A stretch of DNA of 64,000 nucleotides from Xanthomonas fragariae. GTDB lineage: Bacteria; Pseudomonadota; Gammaproteobacteria; Xanthomonadales; Xanthomonadaceae. The notes beneath the pieces are model-generated. The model ran no database searches. It saw only the letters and a program-made list of their open reading frames with translations, and had not been told where the DNA came from. Positions 9,575 to 19,747 of the stretch are shown in pieces. The stretch is taken from positions 3,567,501 through 3,631,500 of the forward strand of contig NZ_CP071955.1 in the NCBI RefSeq assembly GCF_017603965.1, given 5' to 3'. Position numbers and translations under genes: made by a program. Position 1 is the first letter of the stretch; every line of letters begins with the position of its first letter.

Positions 9575-10100
9575 AAGATGACCTCATCTGGATTTTCTAA
9601 GACAGCCGTGCAAGCCAACGTCCGTGCCATCGCCGACGGAAATGGGGCGTCGTCGCCCATGTGGCGAGACGAATCCTCCCGTTGGCAAGGACTGCGCCGA
9701 AACTACAGTGGTGGTGATTCGCAAACGCGCTGAGGCGCACGTTGCGCTGGGGTGTCTTGCTTGAATCGCAGGGTCAGGGACAGCCGTGACTGCAAGACGC
9801 AGCGAGGGGTGGGAGCAAGGCTGGCTCCTGCGCGGCAGCCCTTGCAGCAAACATCGGTAGACGCCTCGCCGGAGCGTCGTTTCCTTTGAACGTGAACGTG
9901 AGCGGGCGCAACAGATCGGCGAGTCCGGATCGTGGGTCAGCTGTGCCGGGCAGATGTCGCCACAGCATAAATTGCGTTCGCGATACCGAAGCACAAAGCA
10001 GGCAATGCGACGGGATTTCGAAATTTTTTGTAAATATGCGGACAGGTCTTGATTATTTTCTTCGGTGAATCGCTCGTCTTTCTAAACGCTCGGCGACTTA
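9575..10100. other. Gene-free stretch upstream of the ice-nucleation gene
   Basis: No supported gene. Long minus-strand open frames here are arginine-rich and low quality. The promoter of the ina gene should lie in the first 150 bases. MITE copy 2 closes the region. Confidence 0.35.
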
Positions 10101-10232
10101 GAGCGGCTAACAAAACGTAGCGAGCAGTCGTCAGGTGGGTGCAGACGGCGCGCAGGAACCGGAGTGTACGCGTGGTACCGAGCACCGGCCGCGCCCGCCT
10201 GGCGGTGAGCGCAGTCGTTTTGTTAGCCGCTC
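10101..10232 (+). mobile_element. MITE copy 2 (132 bp)
   Basis: Perfect ends GAGCGGCTAACAAAAC / GTTTTGTTAGCCGCTC with TTA duplications at 10098-10100 and 10233-10235. It is about ten bases shorter than copies 1 and 3, lacking part of the central GTACATGCCGATTCC segment. Confidence 0.93.
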
Positions 10233-10235
10233 TTA

Positions 10236-10743
10236 ACCGATAATTTGCAACGCGTGATTTTCCCGATGAACGCCGAATCAGCTGGAGACGTGGAACATCC
10301 GAATGCATTTCACTCAGTGGGTGAGGTTCGCTTTTTTAGCGCGCCATGTCCTTCGACGTGTGTGACGCTGACTTTACTTCAATGCAGCAGCGGCTCGCAC
10401 TTTCTAGTGAATCGATAATGCTCGACGGCTATAAATTCCGGCAATGTCTGAGCGAACTGCGACCAATCACTTCGGCTGCACATCGGCAAGCGACGACACA
10501 GCAGGCTGATCGTTCGATTGCCGGCACATGGGCAGCTGGTCTAAAGGCGGCTTCCCGGGAATCGATCGCCCCGACGGCGTGCGCGTGATCGTGATCGTGA
10601 TCGTGCCAGCTGCCAGACACGCACGCCTGACGCCACATGGTCGCCACCTGCTGTCGCAAATGCCGATGCTCTGCCGCCAGGCAGCCACGGCAGCGCCTGA
10701 AAGCGCGCTTTCGACACACAGATCCAGGTCGTGGCGAGGGCAT
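10236..10743. other. Gene-free stretch between MITE copies 2 and 3
   Basis: No supported gene. It contains a short microsatellite of GTGATC units at about 10586-10606. On the minus strand this encodes a His-Asp run, but no family was recognised in the surrounding frame. Confidence 0.35.
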
Positions 10744-10746
10744 TAA

Positions 10747-10888
10747 GAGCGGCTAACAAAACGTAGCGAGCAGTCGTCAAGTGGGTGCGGACGGCGCGCA
10801 GGAACCGGAGTGTACGCGTGGTACATGCCAATTCCGAGCACCGGCCGCGCCCGCCTGGCGGTGAGCGCAGCCGTTTTGTTAGCCGCTC
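10747..10888 (+). mobile_element. MITE copy 3 (142 bp), upstream of purH
   Basis: Full-length copy with perfect ends and TAA duplications at 10744-10746 and 10889-10891. Its right end is only 63 bases from the purH ATG, so it lies within or at the edge of the purH promoter region and could influence purine gene expression. Confidence 0.93.
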
Positions 10889-10951
10889 TAAGCCCATCGA
10901 GCGCTGGCACGGCCTACAATATCGGCTGCTCCGCTTCGACATCCTTCACCG

Positions 10952-12535
10952 ATGGCCTCTGATTTCTTGCCCGTGCGCCGGGCCCTGCTCTCCGTTTCCG
11001 ACAAGACCGGCCTGATCGATCTGGCCCGCGCACTGGTGACGCGCAACGTCGAGCTACTGTCCACCGGCGGCACTGCCAAGGCGATCCGCGAAGCCGGTTT
11101 ATCGGTCAAAGACGTCTCCGAGCTGACCAGTTTCCCGGAAATGATGGACGGCCGCGTCAAGACCCTTCACCCGCTGGTGCACGGCGGCCTGCTCGGCCGC
11201 GCCGACCAGGACGAAGCGGTGATGGCCGAACACGGCATCGTGCCGATCGACCTGTTGGTGCTGAATCTGTATCCATTCGAGTCGGTCACTGCCAAGGCCG
11301 ATTGCACGCTGGCCGATGCGGTAGAAAACATCGATATCGGCGGCCCGGCGATGCTGCGTTCGGCGGCAAAAAATTTCGCGCGCGTGGCAGTGGCCACCGA
11401 CCCGTCGCAGTACGCCGAGCTGCTGGCCGAGCTGGAGGCCAACGACGGCCAGCTGTCGGCGGCCAAGCGCTTTGCGTTGTCGGTGGCCGCGTTCAACCGC
11501 GTGGCACAGTACGACGCGGCGATCAGCAACTATTTGTCTGCGGTGGCCGACAGTGCGGAGAGAGTGCCCACGCGCAGCCCGTTTCCGGCGCAGATCAATT
11601 CCAATTTCATCAAGGTCATGGACCTGCGCTATGGCGAGAACCCGCATCAGTCCGGCGCGTTCTACCGCGACCTGTCTCCGGTGCCGGGCACGCTGGCCAC
11701 CTTCCAGCAGTTGCAGGGCAAGGAACTGAGCTACAACAACCTTGCCGATGCCGATGCGGCATGGGAGTGCGTGCGCCAGTTCGATGCGCCGGCCTGCGTG
11801 ATCGTCAAGCATGCCAACCCCTGCGGGGTGGCGGTAGGCGCAGCCTGCGGCGATGCCTATGAGCTGGCCTATGCGACCGACCCGACCAGCGCCTTCGGCG
11901 GCATCCTGGCCTTCAACAAGACCCTCGATGCAGCGACTGCAAAAGCCATTCTGGACCGCCAGTTCGTCGAAGTGCTGATCGCCCCGGACTACGAGCCCGG
12001 CGCGCTCGAGTACGCCACCAAGAAATCCAACGTGCGCGTGCTCAAGATTCCGCACGGCAACGGCCTCAACAACTACGACACCAAGCGGATCGGTTCGGGC
12101 CTGTTGATGCAGTCGGCCGATAACCGGGGCATGTCGCTGGGCGAATTGAGCGTGGTCACCCAGCGTGCACCCAACGAGGCCGAACTGGGCGATCTGCTGT
12201 TCGCCTGGCGCGTGGCCAAGTACGTCAAATCCAACGCCATTGTCTATGCCAAGGACAGCCGCACGATCGGTGTCGGCGCCGGGCAGATGAGCCGCGTGGT
12301 CAGCGCCAAGATCGCCGCGCTCAAGGCCGAAGAAGCCAAGCTGGAAGTGGCCGGCTCGGTGATGGCATCGGATGCGTTCTTCCCGTTCCGCGACGGCATC
12401 GATGCCGCCGCCGCTGCCGGCATCAAGGCGGTGATCCAGCCCGGCGGCTCGATGCGCGATGGCGAAGTGATCGCCGCCGCCGACGAACACGGCATCGCGA
12501 TGGTGTTCACCGGCGTGCGGCATTTTCGGCACTGA
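10952..12535 (+). CDS. purH: Bifunctional AICAR formyltransferase / IMP cyclohydrolase
   Basis: Catalyses the last two steps of de novo IMP synthesis. The 527-residue length is normal. The N-terminal IMP cyclohydrolase domain begins [20 protein letters not shown] and has [15 protein letters not shown] and [18 protein letters not shown]. The C-terminal transformylase domain has the KHANPCGVA active-site motif, [10 protein letters not shown] and [11 protein letters not shown]. purD follows on the same strand after 119 bases containing an inverted GGGAATGGGG repeat. Confidence 0.97.
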   Translation: MASDFLPVRRALLSVSDKTGLIDLARALVTRNVELLSTGGTAKAIREAGLSVKDVSELTSFPEMMDGRVKTLHPLVHGGLLGRADQDEAVMAEHGIVPIDLLVLNLYPFESVTAKADCTLADAVENIDIGGPAMLRSAAKNFARVAVATDPSQYAELLAELEANDGQLSAAKRFALSVAAFNRVAQYDAAISNYLSAVADSAERVPTRSPFPAQINSNFIKVMDLRYGENPHQSGAFYRDLSPVPGTLATFQQLQGKELSYNNLADADAAWECVRQFDAPACVIVKHANPCGVAVGAACGDAYELAYATDPTSAFGGILAFNKTLDAATAKAILDRQFVEVLIAPDYEPGALEYATKKSNVRVLKIPHGNGLNNYDTKRIGSGLLMQSADNRGMSLGELSVVTQRAPNEAELGDLLFAWRVAKYVKSNAIVYAKDSRTIGVGAGQMSRVVSAKIAALKAEEAKLEVAGSVMASDAFFPFRDGIDAAAAAGIKAVIQPGGSMRDGEVIAAADEHGIAMVFTGVRHFRH

Positions 12536-12539
12536 AGTA

Positions 12540-12647
12540 CCGGGAATGGGGAGTGGGGAATCGCAAGAGCGGCATCCCTAGATCCCATTCCACATCGTAC
12601 GGCCTGCAGAAGCAAAGACTTTTCTATTTCCCATTCCCTATTCCCGG
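12540..12647. repeat. Inverted GGGAATGGGG repeat between purH and purD
   Basis: CCGGGAATGGGGAGTGGGGAA at 12540-12560 pairs with the reverse complement at 12627-12647, matching at about 17 of 21 positions. Repeats of this sequence are common between Xanthomonas genes. In the transcript the arms could form a long hairpin just ahead of the purD start. Confidence 0.6.
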
Positions 12648-12654
12648 CACTCAA

Positions 12655-13965
12655 ATGAAAATCCTCGTCATCGGCTCCGGCGGCCGTGAACATGCCCTGG
12701 CCTGGAAGGTCGCGCAGTCCGAGCGCGTGATCGAGGTGCTGGTCGCACCCGGCAATGCCGGCACCGCCGCCGAAGCCAAGTGCCGCAATATCGCGATCAA
12801 GGTCGACGATCTGGATGGTCTGCTCGCATTGGCCCAGCACGAAGATGTCGCGCTCACCGTGGTCGGCCCGGAAGTGCCGCTGGTGCTGGGCGTGGTCGAT
12901 CGTTTCCATGCCGCCGGCCTGCGTATCTTCGGGCCCACCGCCAAGGCTGCTCAGTTGGAAGGCAGCAAGGCCTTCGCGAAAGATTTTTTGGCCCGTCACG
13001 GCATCCCAACTGCGTATTACGCGGTGCATACCGACGTGGACGCGGCACTTGCCTACGTACGCGAGAAAGGCGCGCCGATCGTGGTCAAGGCCGATGGCCT
13101 GGCCGCCGGCAAGGGCGTGATCGTGGCGATGACGCTGGCCGAGGCCGAAGACGCAGTGCGCGACATGCTGTCTGGCAATGCCTTCGGCGATGCCGGCGCG
13201 CGCGTGGTCATCGAAGAATTTCTCGACGGCGAAGAAGCCAGCTTCATTTCGATGGTCGATGGCAAGCACGCCTTGCCGATGGCCACCAGCCAGGACCACA
13301 AGCGCATCGGCGATGGCGACACCGGCCCGAATACCGGCGGCATGGGCGCGTATTCGCCAGCGCCGGTGGTGACGCCCGAGGTGCATGCGCGGGTGATGCG
13401 CGAGGTGGTCGAGCCGACCGTGCAAGGCATGATCGCCGACGGCGTGCCGTTCACCGGCTTCTTGTACGCCGGGCTGATGATCGACGCACAAGGTGCACCC
13501 AAGGTGATCGAATTCAACGTGCGCTTCGGCGACCCGGAAACACAACCGGTAATGCTGCGCCTGCAGTCGAATCTGGTGGATTTGCTCGAAGCGGCCATCG
13601 ACGGCAAGCTCGACAGCGCGCAAGCGCAGTGGGACCCACGCCCGTCACTGGGCGTGGTCATCGCGGCCAAGCCATACCCGGAAGCACCGATCACCGGCGA
13701 GGTCATCAGCGGCCTGGACGCGGTGCCGGCCAATGCCAAGGTCTTCCACGCCGGCACCGCATTGAATGCCGAAGGTGAAGTGATCAGCGCCGGTGGCCGC
13801 GTGCTGTGCGTTGCCGCACTGGGCGACAGCGTGCTGGATGCGCAGCGCAACGCGTACGCAGGCCTGCAGCCGATCCATTGGGCCAGCGCCTTCCAGCGCA
13901 GCGACATTGGCTGGCGTGCGATCGCCCGCGAGCGCGAGCGCGACAAAACGACTGAGAGCGGCTGA
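12655..13965 (+). CDS. purD: Phosphoribosylamine-glycine ligase (GAR synthetase)
   Basis: ATP-grasp enzyme for the second step of de novo purine synthesis, 436 residues. The start ATG at 12655 gives [20 protein letters not shown], the canonical N-terminus; the open frame upstream of it is repeat DNA. Landmarks are [23 protein letters not shown] for ATP binding, [20 protein letters not shown] and [14 protein letters not shown] for metal binding. The last codons (TTESG) run into a triple 10-bp tandem repeat, so the natural C-terminus may have been altered. Confidence 0.96.
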   Translation: MKILVIGSGGREHALAWKVAQSERVIEVLVAPGNAGTAAEAKCRNIAIKVDDLDGLLALAQHEDVALTVVGPEVPLVLGVVDRFHAAGLRIFGPTAKAAQLEGSKAFAKDFLARHGIPTAYYAVHTDVDAALAYVREKGAPIVVKADGLAAGKGVIVAMTLAEAEDAVRDMLSGNAFGDAGARVVIEEFLDGEEASFISMVDGKHALPMATSQDHKRIGDGDTGPNTGGMGAYSPAPVVTPEVHARVMREVVEPTVQGMIADGVPFTGFLYAGLMIDAQGAPKVIEFNVRFGDPETQPVMLRLQSNLVDLLEAAIDGKLDSAQAQWDPRPSLGVVIAAKPYPEAPITGEVISGLDAVPANAKVFHAGTALNAEGEVISAGGRVLCVAALGDSVLDAQRNAYAGLQPIHWASAFQRSDIGWRAIARERERDKTTESG

Positions 13966-13983
13966 GAGCGGCTGAGAGCGGCT
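13954..13983 (+). repeat. Triple 10-bp tandem repeat resembling the MITE end
   Basis: GAGAGCGGCT occurs three times in a row and is followed by GACAAAA. The unit plus what follows resembles the MITE terminus GAGCGGCTAACAAAA. It covers the purD stop codon. Confidence 0.7.
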
Positions 13984-14180
13984 GACAAAAAACGCACTCA
14001 ACCCACCCTGATCTTTCCTCACCCGGCACTAGCTGCCAAGAGACTTTAATCGGGTCTTGCTGTGGCGAATACCGCTCAACGCATTTTCTGTTTGAATTTA
14101 CATTACGCGCGGAGACCGCAGCATGAAAATTGAGTCCATCCGGCTAAGGAACTTCAAAGCGTTTCGTGATGTGCACCTAA

Positions 14181-15337
14181 GTAAGCTCTGAACAACGCCC
14201 CCAGATGCGCGACACTACACACCTACGTTGAGGAGTGATCCATGCAACTGACGTTTGGTGACGCCGAGGGCCTGGGTAAGCGCAAGCAGACCCGCCGGGA
14301 AATCTTCCTGGCCGAGATGGAGCAGGTCGTTCCGTGGCAGCGGTTGCTTGCGCTGATCGCACCGCACTATCCGGCGTCGGGACGGCCAGGTCGGCAGCCG
14401 TACGCACTGGCCACGATGTTGCGGATTCATCTACTGCAACAGTGGTACGCGCTGAGCGATCCGGCGATGGAAGAAGCGTTGCATGAGATCCCGAGCTTGC
14501 GGCGTTTTGCCCAGCTCGGTGGGTTGGACAACGTTCCTGACGAGACCACGATTCTCAATTTTCGTCGTTTGCTGGAGACCCATGGCCTGGCCGCGCGGAT
14601 GCTGGAAGCGGTCAACGCGCATCTGGCGCGCAAGGGTCAAAGTCTGCGCTCGGGCACGATCGTCGATGCAACCCTGATCGCTGCGCCCAGTTCGACCAAG
14701 AACGCTGACCACGCGCGCGATCCTGAGATGCACCAGACCAAGAAAGGCAAGCAATATTACTTCGGGATGAAAGCGCACATTGGAGTAGACGATGTGTCCG
14801 GGTTGGTGCACCACGTGGAATGCACGGCGGCCAACGTTGCCGATATCACGCAGGCGCACAAGCTGCTGCATGGCAAGGAAGACACGCTCAGCGGGGATAG
14901 CGGTTACACGGGGCTGGACAAGCGCGCGGAGATGGCGCGCAAGCGCAAGTTGCGCTACCTGATTGCAGAGAAGCCGTCCAAGCTCAAGCAGATCAAGAAC
15001 GCGCGCGAGTTGCAGTGGGCCCAGCGCTGGGAGCACACCAAGGCCAGCCTGCGGGCGAAGGTGGAACATCCATTTCGGGTGATCAAACGCCAGTTTGGTT
15101 ACGTCAAGGTCCGCTATCGCGGCCTAGCGAAGAATACCGCGCAGGTGCTGACGCTGTTTGCGCTATCCAATCTATGGATGGTGCGCCGGCAGTTATTGCC
15201 GGCCAAGGCATAATGCTGTCCGGCGGCAGCTGAAGCCGCCAGATAAGCGCAAAATCTCGTCTTACATACCCAATTTACGCGTTACTGGCGCTCTCTATGC
15301 TGATATTTTTAGGTGTTGAGAGTTGTTCAGACCTTCC
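14181..15337 (+). mobile_element. IS5-family insertion sequence (1,157 bp) in the ATPase gene
   Basis: Bounded by CTAA duplications at 14177-14180 and 15338-15341. The ends form 16-bp inverted repeats (GTAAGCTCTGAACAAC against GGAAGGTCTGAACAAC) matching at 14 of 16 positions. CTAA-type 4-bp targets are typical of the IS5 group. It carries one transposase gene and appears complete. Exact relatives would need a database search; IS1478-like elements of Xanthomonas are the obvious candidates. Confidence 0.9.
14242..15213 (+). CDS. IS5-family DDE transposase
   Basis: The single 323-residue transposase of the surrounding IS, apparently intact. The N-terminal part (MQLTFGDAEGLGKRKQTRRE, then ATMLRIHLLQQWYALSDPAM) is the IS5 DUF772-type domain. 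DDE residues are visible in GTIVDATLIAAPSSTKN (first D), LSGDSGYTGLDKRAE (second D) and the RAKVEHPFRVIKRQFGY block (E), the Y-(2)R-(3)E-(6)K signature region. It is translated in the same direction as the ATPase gene it interrupts. Confidence 0.93.
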   Translation: MQLTFGDAEGLGKRKQTRREIFLAEMEQVVPWQRLLALIAPHYPASGRPGRQPYALATMLRIHLLQQWYALSDPAMEEALHEIPSLRRFAQLGGLDNVPDETTILNFRRLLETHGLAARMLEAVNAHLARKGQSLRSGTIVDATLIAAPSSTKNADHARDPEMHQTKKGKQYYFGMKAHIGVDDVSGLVHHVECTAANVADITQAHKLLHGKEDTLSGDSGYTGLDKRAEMARKRKLRYLIAEKPSKLKQIKNARELQWAQRWEHTKASLRAKVEHPFRVIKRQFGYVKVRYRGLAKNTAQVLTLFALSNLWMVRRQLLPAKA

Positions 15338-15576
15338 CTAAAGAACATGCCTTCGTTTCTTGTAGTGGTGGGGGCCAATGGATCAGGCAAGAGCACCTTG
15401 TTCGATGTATTCTGCTTTCTCCATGATTGCCTGAAAGGGAATGTTCGACAGGCGCTGGACAAGCGAGGGCGTTTCCGCGAGGTGCTCAGCCGCGGATGTG
15501 ATCCGGCAACCGATGCGATTTTAATCGAGCTGCAATATAAAATGGAAATTACCGGTATTGAGCGACTGGTAACTTA

Positions 15577-15714
15577 GAGCGGCTAACAAAACGTAGCGAG
15601 CAGTCGTCAGGTGGGTGCGGACGGCGCGCAGGAACCGGAGTGTAAGCGTGGTACATGCCAATTCCCAGCACCGGCCGCGCCCGCCTGGCGGCGCAGTCGT
15701 TTTGTTAGCCGCTC
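15577..15714 (+). mobile_element. MITE copy 4 (138 bp), inside the ATPase gene
   Basis: Perfect terminal repeats and TTA duplications at 15574-15576 and 15715-15717. The insertion adds 141 bases including the duplication, a multiple of three, but the TTA|GAG junction itself creates a TAG stop in the ATPase frame. It lacks the GTGA before GCGCAGTCG near the right end. Confidence 0.94.
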
Positions 15715-16614
15715 TTACTCTATCGAGATCGGCGAAGAAAATGGCGCTCCTATAGTGCAGAGAGAGTTGCTGCGTTACAAACGTGGCCGCTATGGCAGCC
15801 CCTATCATTTCCTGGATTTCTCCAAAGGTGAGGGTTATGCGATAACCAATGAGGAGGACTTCAAAAAAGCCGACTCAGAACTGGATAGAGAAAGTCAGAA
15901 AGTGTCCCCTGATACACTGGCGATCAAAGGATTAGGGCAATTCGAGCGGTTCAAGGCAGCCAATGCATTTCGGCAATTGATCGAAAACTGGCACGTTTCT
16001 GATTTTCATATCAGCGCAGCCAGAGGACGCAAAGAAGCCACTGGCGACTCCGAGCATCTTTCGGAAAGCGGCGACAACTTGCCGCTGGTCGCTCAATACA
16101 TGAACGAACGTCATTCGGTGGTATTCCGCAGTATCCTTGACATTATGGCAAGACGCGTTCCCGGCGTAACCTCAGTCGAGCCCAAGCTGATGGACGATGG
16201 CTATCTCACGCTACGCTTTCAAGATGGTTCGTTTAAGACGCCTTTCCTGGACCGCTATGTGTCTGACGGAACGATCAAGATGTTTGCCTACCTGGTACTC
16301 CTCCATGACCCCGATCCTCATCCGTTGCTGTGTGTCGAGGAACCTGAGAACCAATTATATCCGCAGCTCATGAGCGAACTGGCGGAAGAGTTTCGCATGT
16401 ATGCTGATCGCGGCGGGCAAGTATTGGTTTCCACTCATTCCCCTGACTTTTTGAACGCTACCGAGCTTGAAGAGGCATTCTGGCTGGTGAAGCGAAACGG
16501 TTGCACGGAGGTTCACCGCGCACGTGATGACAAGCAAATTGCCAATTATGTAAAAGAAGGCGATCAACTTGGCTATCTGTGGAAACAGGGATTCTTCGAT
16601 GGGGTAGACCCGAA

Positions 16615-17196
16615 ATGAGAGAGCTGGTATTTCTTCTGGAAGAGCGTTCAGCTAAAGCCATGCTGGAAAATTTACTGCCTCGCCTCTTGTCGAAAGATAT
16701 TCGGTATCGCCTTGTCGCTTTTGAAGGAAAGCAGGATCTGGAAAAACAACTGGAACGCCGCATCCGTGGCTACCAAAACCCGCGCGCCCGTTTTATTGTA
16801 CTCAGAGATCTCGACAGCCACCCTGACTGCATAGTTATGAAAAGTAAATTGCTAGAAATCTGCAAACGCTCTGGACGCAGTCAGTATTGCCTGGTGAGAA
16901 TTGCCTGCACGGAACTGGAAACTTTTTACCTTGCCGACCTCGCAGCAGTCGGTATAGCACTCCAAATGACCACGCTCGCCTCTCAACAGAACCATCGCAA
17001 GTTCAGATCGCCAGACGAGCTCGGCAACCCAAGCAAAGAACTCAGAACCATTACAAAGAACAAGTATCAGAAGGTGGATGGTTCGCGCGCCATCGGGAAA
17101 TATCTCCAATTGGACAATGTTCGCTCCGCCAGTTTTCGCAATCTGATTTCTGGCGTCAGACGCATGGAGGCGGAACTCCTCTCCGCTTCGACTTGA
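16615..17196 (+). CDS. DUF4276 family protein, TOPRIM-like, partner of the ATPase
   Basis: A 193-residue protein overlapping the ATPase stop by ATGA, which points to translational coupling. It begins MRELVFLLEERSAKAMLENL; LEE resembles the conserved glutamate strand of TOPRIM-like nucleases, and VLRDLDSHPDC supplies a DxD motif about 55 residues later. TELETFYLADLAAVG and YQKVDGSRAIGKYLQL fit the DUF4276 family. ATPase-plus-DUF4276 or TOPRIM pairs resemble OLD, PARIS and AbiL-type anti-phage systems, in which the ATPase restrains a nuclease effector. The role here is inference. This gene is intact although its partner is not. Confidence 0.82.
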   Translation: MRELVFLLEERSAKAMLENLLPRLLSKDIRYRLVAFEGKQDLEKQLERRIRGYQNPRARFIVLRDLDSHPDCIVMKSKLLEICKRSGRSQYCLVRIACTELETFYLADLAAVGIALQMTTLASQQNHRKFRSPDELGNPSKELRTITKNKYQKVDGSRAIGKYLQLDNVRSASFRNLISGVRRMEAELLSAST

Positions 17197-17413
17197 AAAA
17201 TAGGCGTGTGGATTGGTTCGGCAAAGACCGGCGCCACTTCCCGAAGCAAGCGTTCCCACCGTGAAACATTGGCTGTCGCGTTCTGACAAGGGACTCAGGG
17301 CCTGAGCACCCTGCGCGTTTCGTAGTTGCTACTGACAAAGAGCTAGCCGCTCTCTACACCCATGACGCGTGCCTGCGGCGATAATGCCCTGACACGCTTG
17401 CCTTGCAGAGACT

Positions 17414-19630
17414 GTGGCCACTTCTTCCTTCGAAACCCGCCTTAGCCGCTTGTGGGCCCATGAAAAGGCCAGCTATGGCCTGCGTGTGTTCACCGCGCTG
17501 GCGGTGGCGATGGGCGTGTGCTGGCACTGGCAGCAACTCACCGCGGTACCGGCGCTGTTCCTTGGCGCGATCGCCAGTGCCATTGCTGAAACCGACGACA
17601 ACTGGCTGGGCCGCATCAAATCGGTGCTGCTGTCCTTGCTGTGTTTTGCCGCCGCTGCGGCTGCGGTGGTGCTGCTGTTTCCGTATCCGCTGCCGTTCGT
17701 GATCGGGATGGCGTTGGCGACCTTCTCACTGACCCTGCTCGGTGCATTGGGCGAGCGCTATGCCTCAATCGCACAGGCCACGGTGGCCTTATCGATCTAC
17801 GCCATGATCGGCATTGACCAGCATGGCAGCCACGACCCGCACATCGCCTGGCACGGCGCGACGCTGCTGCTGATCGGCGCCAGCTGGTACGGCGTGCTGT
17901 CGATCCTGTGGACCATCCTGTTCGCCAATCGCCCGGTGCGCGAGCGGCTGTCGCGGCTGTTCTTCGAGCTGGGCCACTATCTCAAGCTCAAGGCCGATCT
18001 GTTTGAACCGGTGCGGCAGAGCGACCTGCATGCGCGCCGGCTGGCGCTGGCCGAGCAAAACGCCAAAGTCGTCGGCGCGCTCAATGCCGCCAAGACCGCG
18101 ATCATGAGCCGCTTCGGCCGCTCCGGTCGACCGGGCGTGCAATCGGGGCTGTATTTCCGGCTGTATTACATGGCCCAGGAATTTCACGAGCGCGCCAGCT
18201 CCTCCCACTATCCCTATGAAGCGCTGACCGAGGCGTTCTTCCACAGCGATGTGCTGTATCGCTGCCAGCGTCTGCTCGCGCTGCAAGGCAAAGCATGCGC
18301 CGCATTGGGCGAGGCGATCCGCCTGCGTCATCCGTTCGACTATGGCGAACACAGCCGCCTGGCGACCGAAGATCTGCGCCAATCGCTGGATTATCTACAC
18401 GCACGTGCCGATCCAGCATTCGCGCGCCTGCTCGGTGCGCTGGAATTGTTGGTGACCAACCTGCAGAGCATCGAACGCAAGCTGTCGGAAGCGGCGCAAT
18501 CCGATTCCACCAGCGACCAGATCGACACGCGCTTGCGTGACTCTTCGCCGCACACCTTGCGCGAGATGACGGCACGTCTGGTGCAACAACTCACACCTGG
18601 CTCGGTGCTGTTCCGGCACGGCCTGCGCATGGCCGTCGCGCTGCTGGTCGGCTACGCCATCATGCACTTCATCCACGCCGATAACGGCTACTGGATCCTG
18701 CTCACTACCGCCTTCGTGTGCCGGCCCAATTACGGCGCCACCCGCTTGCGACTGGTCCAGCGCATCGCCGGCACCCTGATCGGCCTGATCGTCACCTGGG
18801 CGCTGATGCAGCTGTTCCCCGGCACGGAAGTGCAGCTGCTGCTGGCGCTGGCCGCCGCGCTGGTATTCTTCATCACCCGCACCGATCGCTACATGCTGGC
18901 CACCGCCGGCATCACCGTAATGGCGCTGCTCTGCTTCAACCTGCTCGGCGACGGCTTCGTGCTTATCTGGCCGCGCCTGATCGACACGTTGATCGGCTGC
19001 GCGATTGCTGCAGCCGCATCGTTCCTGATACTGCCCGATTGGCAAGGCCGCCGCCTCAATCAGGTGATGGCAACGGTGCTGGCCAGCTGCGCGCAGTATC
19101 TCACCCAGGTGCTGGAGCAATACGCCAGCGGCATGCGCGACGATCTGCCCTACCGCATCGCACGTCGCGACATGCACAACGCCGATGCCGCATTGTCGGT
19201 GGCGTTGTCCAACATGTTGCGGGAACCGGGCCGCTATCGGCGTAATCTGGATGCGGGTTTCCGCTTCCTGGCGCTGTCCAACACCTTGCTCGGGTATCTG
19301 TCCGCACTGGGGGCGCATCGCGCCGCGCTCGAGGGCGAACACGACCCCACCATCGCGCAGGCCGGCGAGTATCTGCAGCGCGCACTGAGCGAAGTCGCCA
19401 CCGCATTGCGCGAACGCCAACCATTGCCGATGCACGACGAAACCGAAGAAGTGGCCATCGCCGAAGCGCTGGAACAACACGCCGTTCAATTGCAGCCCAA
19501 GCAGCGCTTGGTGCGCGACCAGTTGGCGTTGACGCTGCGTCTATTGCCCAAGCTGCGTGCCGCTGCGTTGGCAGTCACCACTGCACCGGCGGCAGATAGC
19601 GCGGCGCGTTTAGCGATAACCAACGCCTAG
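17414..19630 (+). CDS. FUSC/YccS-family inner-membrane protein
   Basis: A 738-residue protein from a GTG start (ATSSFETRLSRLWAHEK follows). Two hydrophobic blocks of about six helices each (residues 20-170 and about 395-530) are separated by a cytosolic domain of about 220 residues, the layout of YccS/YhfK and the fusaric-acid-resistance family. Visible are GVCWHWQQLTAVPALFLGAI, MVQQLTPGSVLFRHGLR before the second block, and TAFVCRPNYGATRLRLVQRI with AGTLIGLIVTW. Such proteins are thought to export aromatic acids or act in envelope stress, but no substrate is established here. It looks complete and monocistronic. Confidence 0.85.
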   Translation: MATSSFETRLSRLWAHEKASYGLRVFTALAVAMGVCWHWQQLTAVPALFLGAIASAIAETDDNWLGRIKSVLLSLLCFAAAAAAVVLLFPYPLPFVIGMALATFSLTLLGALGERYASIAQATVALSIYAMIGIDQHGSHDPHIAWHGATLLLIGASWYGVLSILWTILFANRPVRERLSRLFFELGHYLKLKADLFEPVRQSDLHARRLALAEQNAKVVGALNAAKTAIMSRFGRSGRPGVQSGLYFRLYYMAQEFHERASSSHYPYEALTEAFFHSDVLYRCQRLLALQGKACAALGEAIRLRHPFDYGEHSRLATEDLRQSLDYLHARADPAFARLLGALELLVTNLQSIERKLSEAAQSDSTSDQIDTRLRDSSPHTLREMTARLVQQLTPGSVLFRHGLRMAVALLVGYAIMHFIHADNGYWILLTTAFVCRPNYGATRLRLVQRIAGTLIGLIVTWALMQLFPGTEVQLLLALAAALVFFITRTDRYMLATAGITVMALLCFNLLGDGFVLIWPRLIDTLIGCAIAAAASFLILPDWQGRRLNQVMATVLASCAQYLTQVLEQYASGMRDDLPYRIARRDMHNADAALSVALSNMLREPGRYRRNLDAGFRFLALSNTLLGYLSALGAHRAALEGEHDPTIAQAGEYLQRALSEVATALRERQPLPMHDETEEVAIAEALEQHAVQLQPKQRLVRDQLALTLRLLPKLRAAALAVTTAPAADSAARLAITNA

Positions 19631-19747
19631 CGAATCATGATCGGTAGGCGCGCACGCCGCGCAGCAGCTGAGGCATCCATGTGGCCATGCGACGCTGGGT
19701 ATCAACTGCGTCTGCCCGGTGGCCCGTATTCGTTGCGCCAGCCGCGC

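Larger units (their letters stand above)
14123..16618 (+). pseudogene. AAA15/SMC-type ATPase of a defence-like operon, interrupted by an IS and a MITE
   Basis: Three gene pieces lie at 14123-14180, 15342-15576 and 15718-16618. Removing the IS with one CTAA copy and the MITE with one TTA copy leaves 58+235+901 = 1,194 bases, an open frame of 397 residues. It begins MKIESIRLRNFKAFRDVHL, continues at the first junction as [19 protein letters not shown] (Walker A), crosses the second as RLVTYSIEIGEENG, and ends with LLCVEEPENQLYPQ (Walker B) and VLVSTHSPDFLN (switch histidine). This is the plan of RecF/OLD-like AAA15 or AAA21 ATPases. The stop overlaps the next gene as ATGA. With the insertions present, translation stops at the first IS. 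Confidence 0.88.

Noticed and set aside
9584..9994. 136-codon minus-strand frame upstream of the ina gene
   Set aside because: Arginine- and serine-rich with no domain pattern; typical of chance frames in high-GC DNA.
10429..10743. Minus-strand frame with a His-Asp run between MITE copies 2 and 3
   Set aside because: The His-Asp run comes from a GTGATC microsatellite; no metal-transport domain or other homology around it.
17331..17352. Possible MITE remnant near GCTAGCCGCTCTC before the FUSC gene
   Set aside because: Only about ten bases match the MITE right end, and no left end is nearby; too short to claim.
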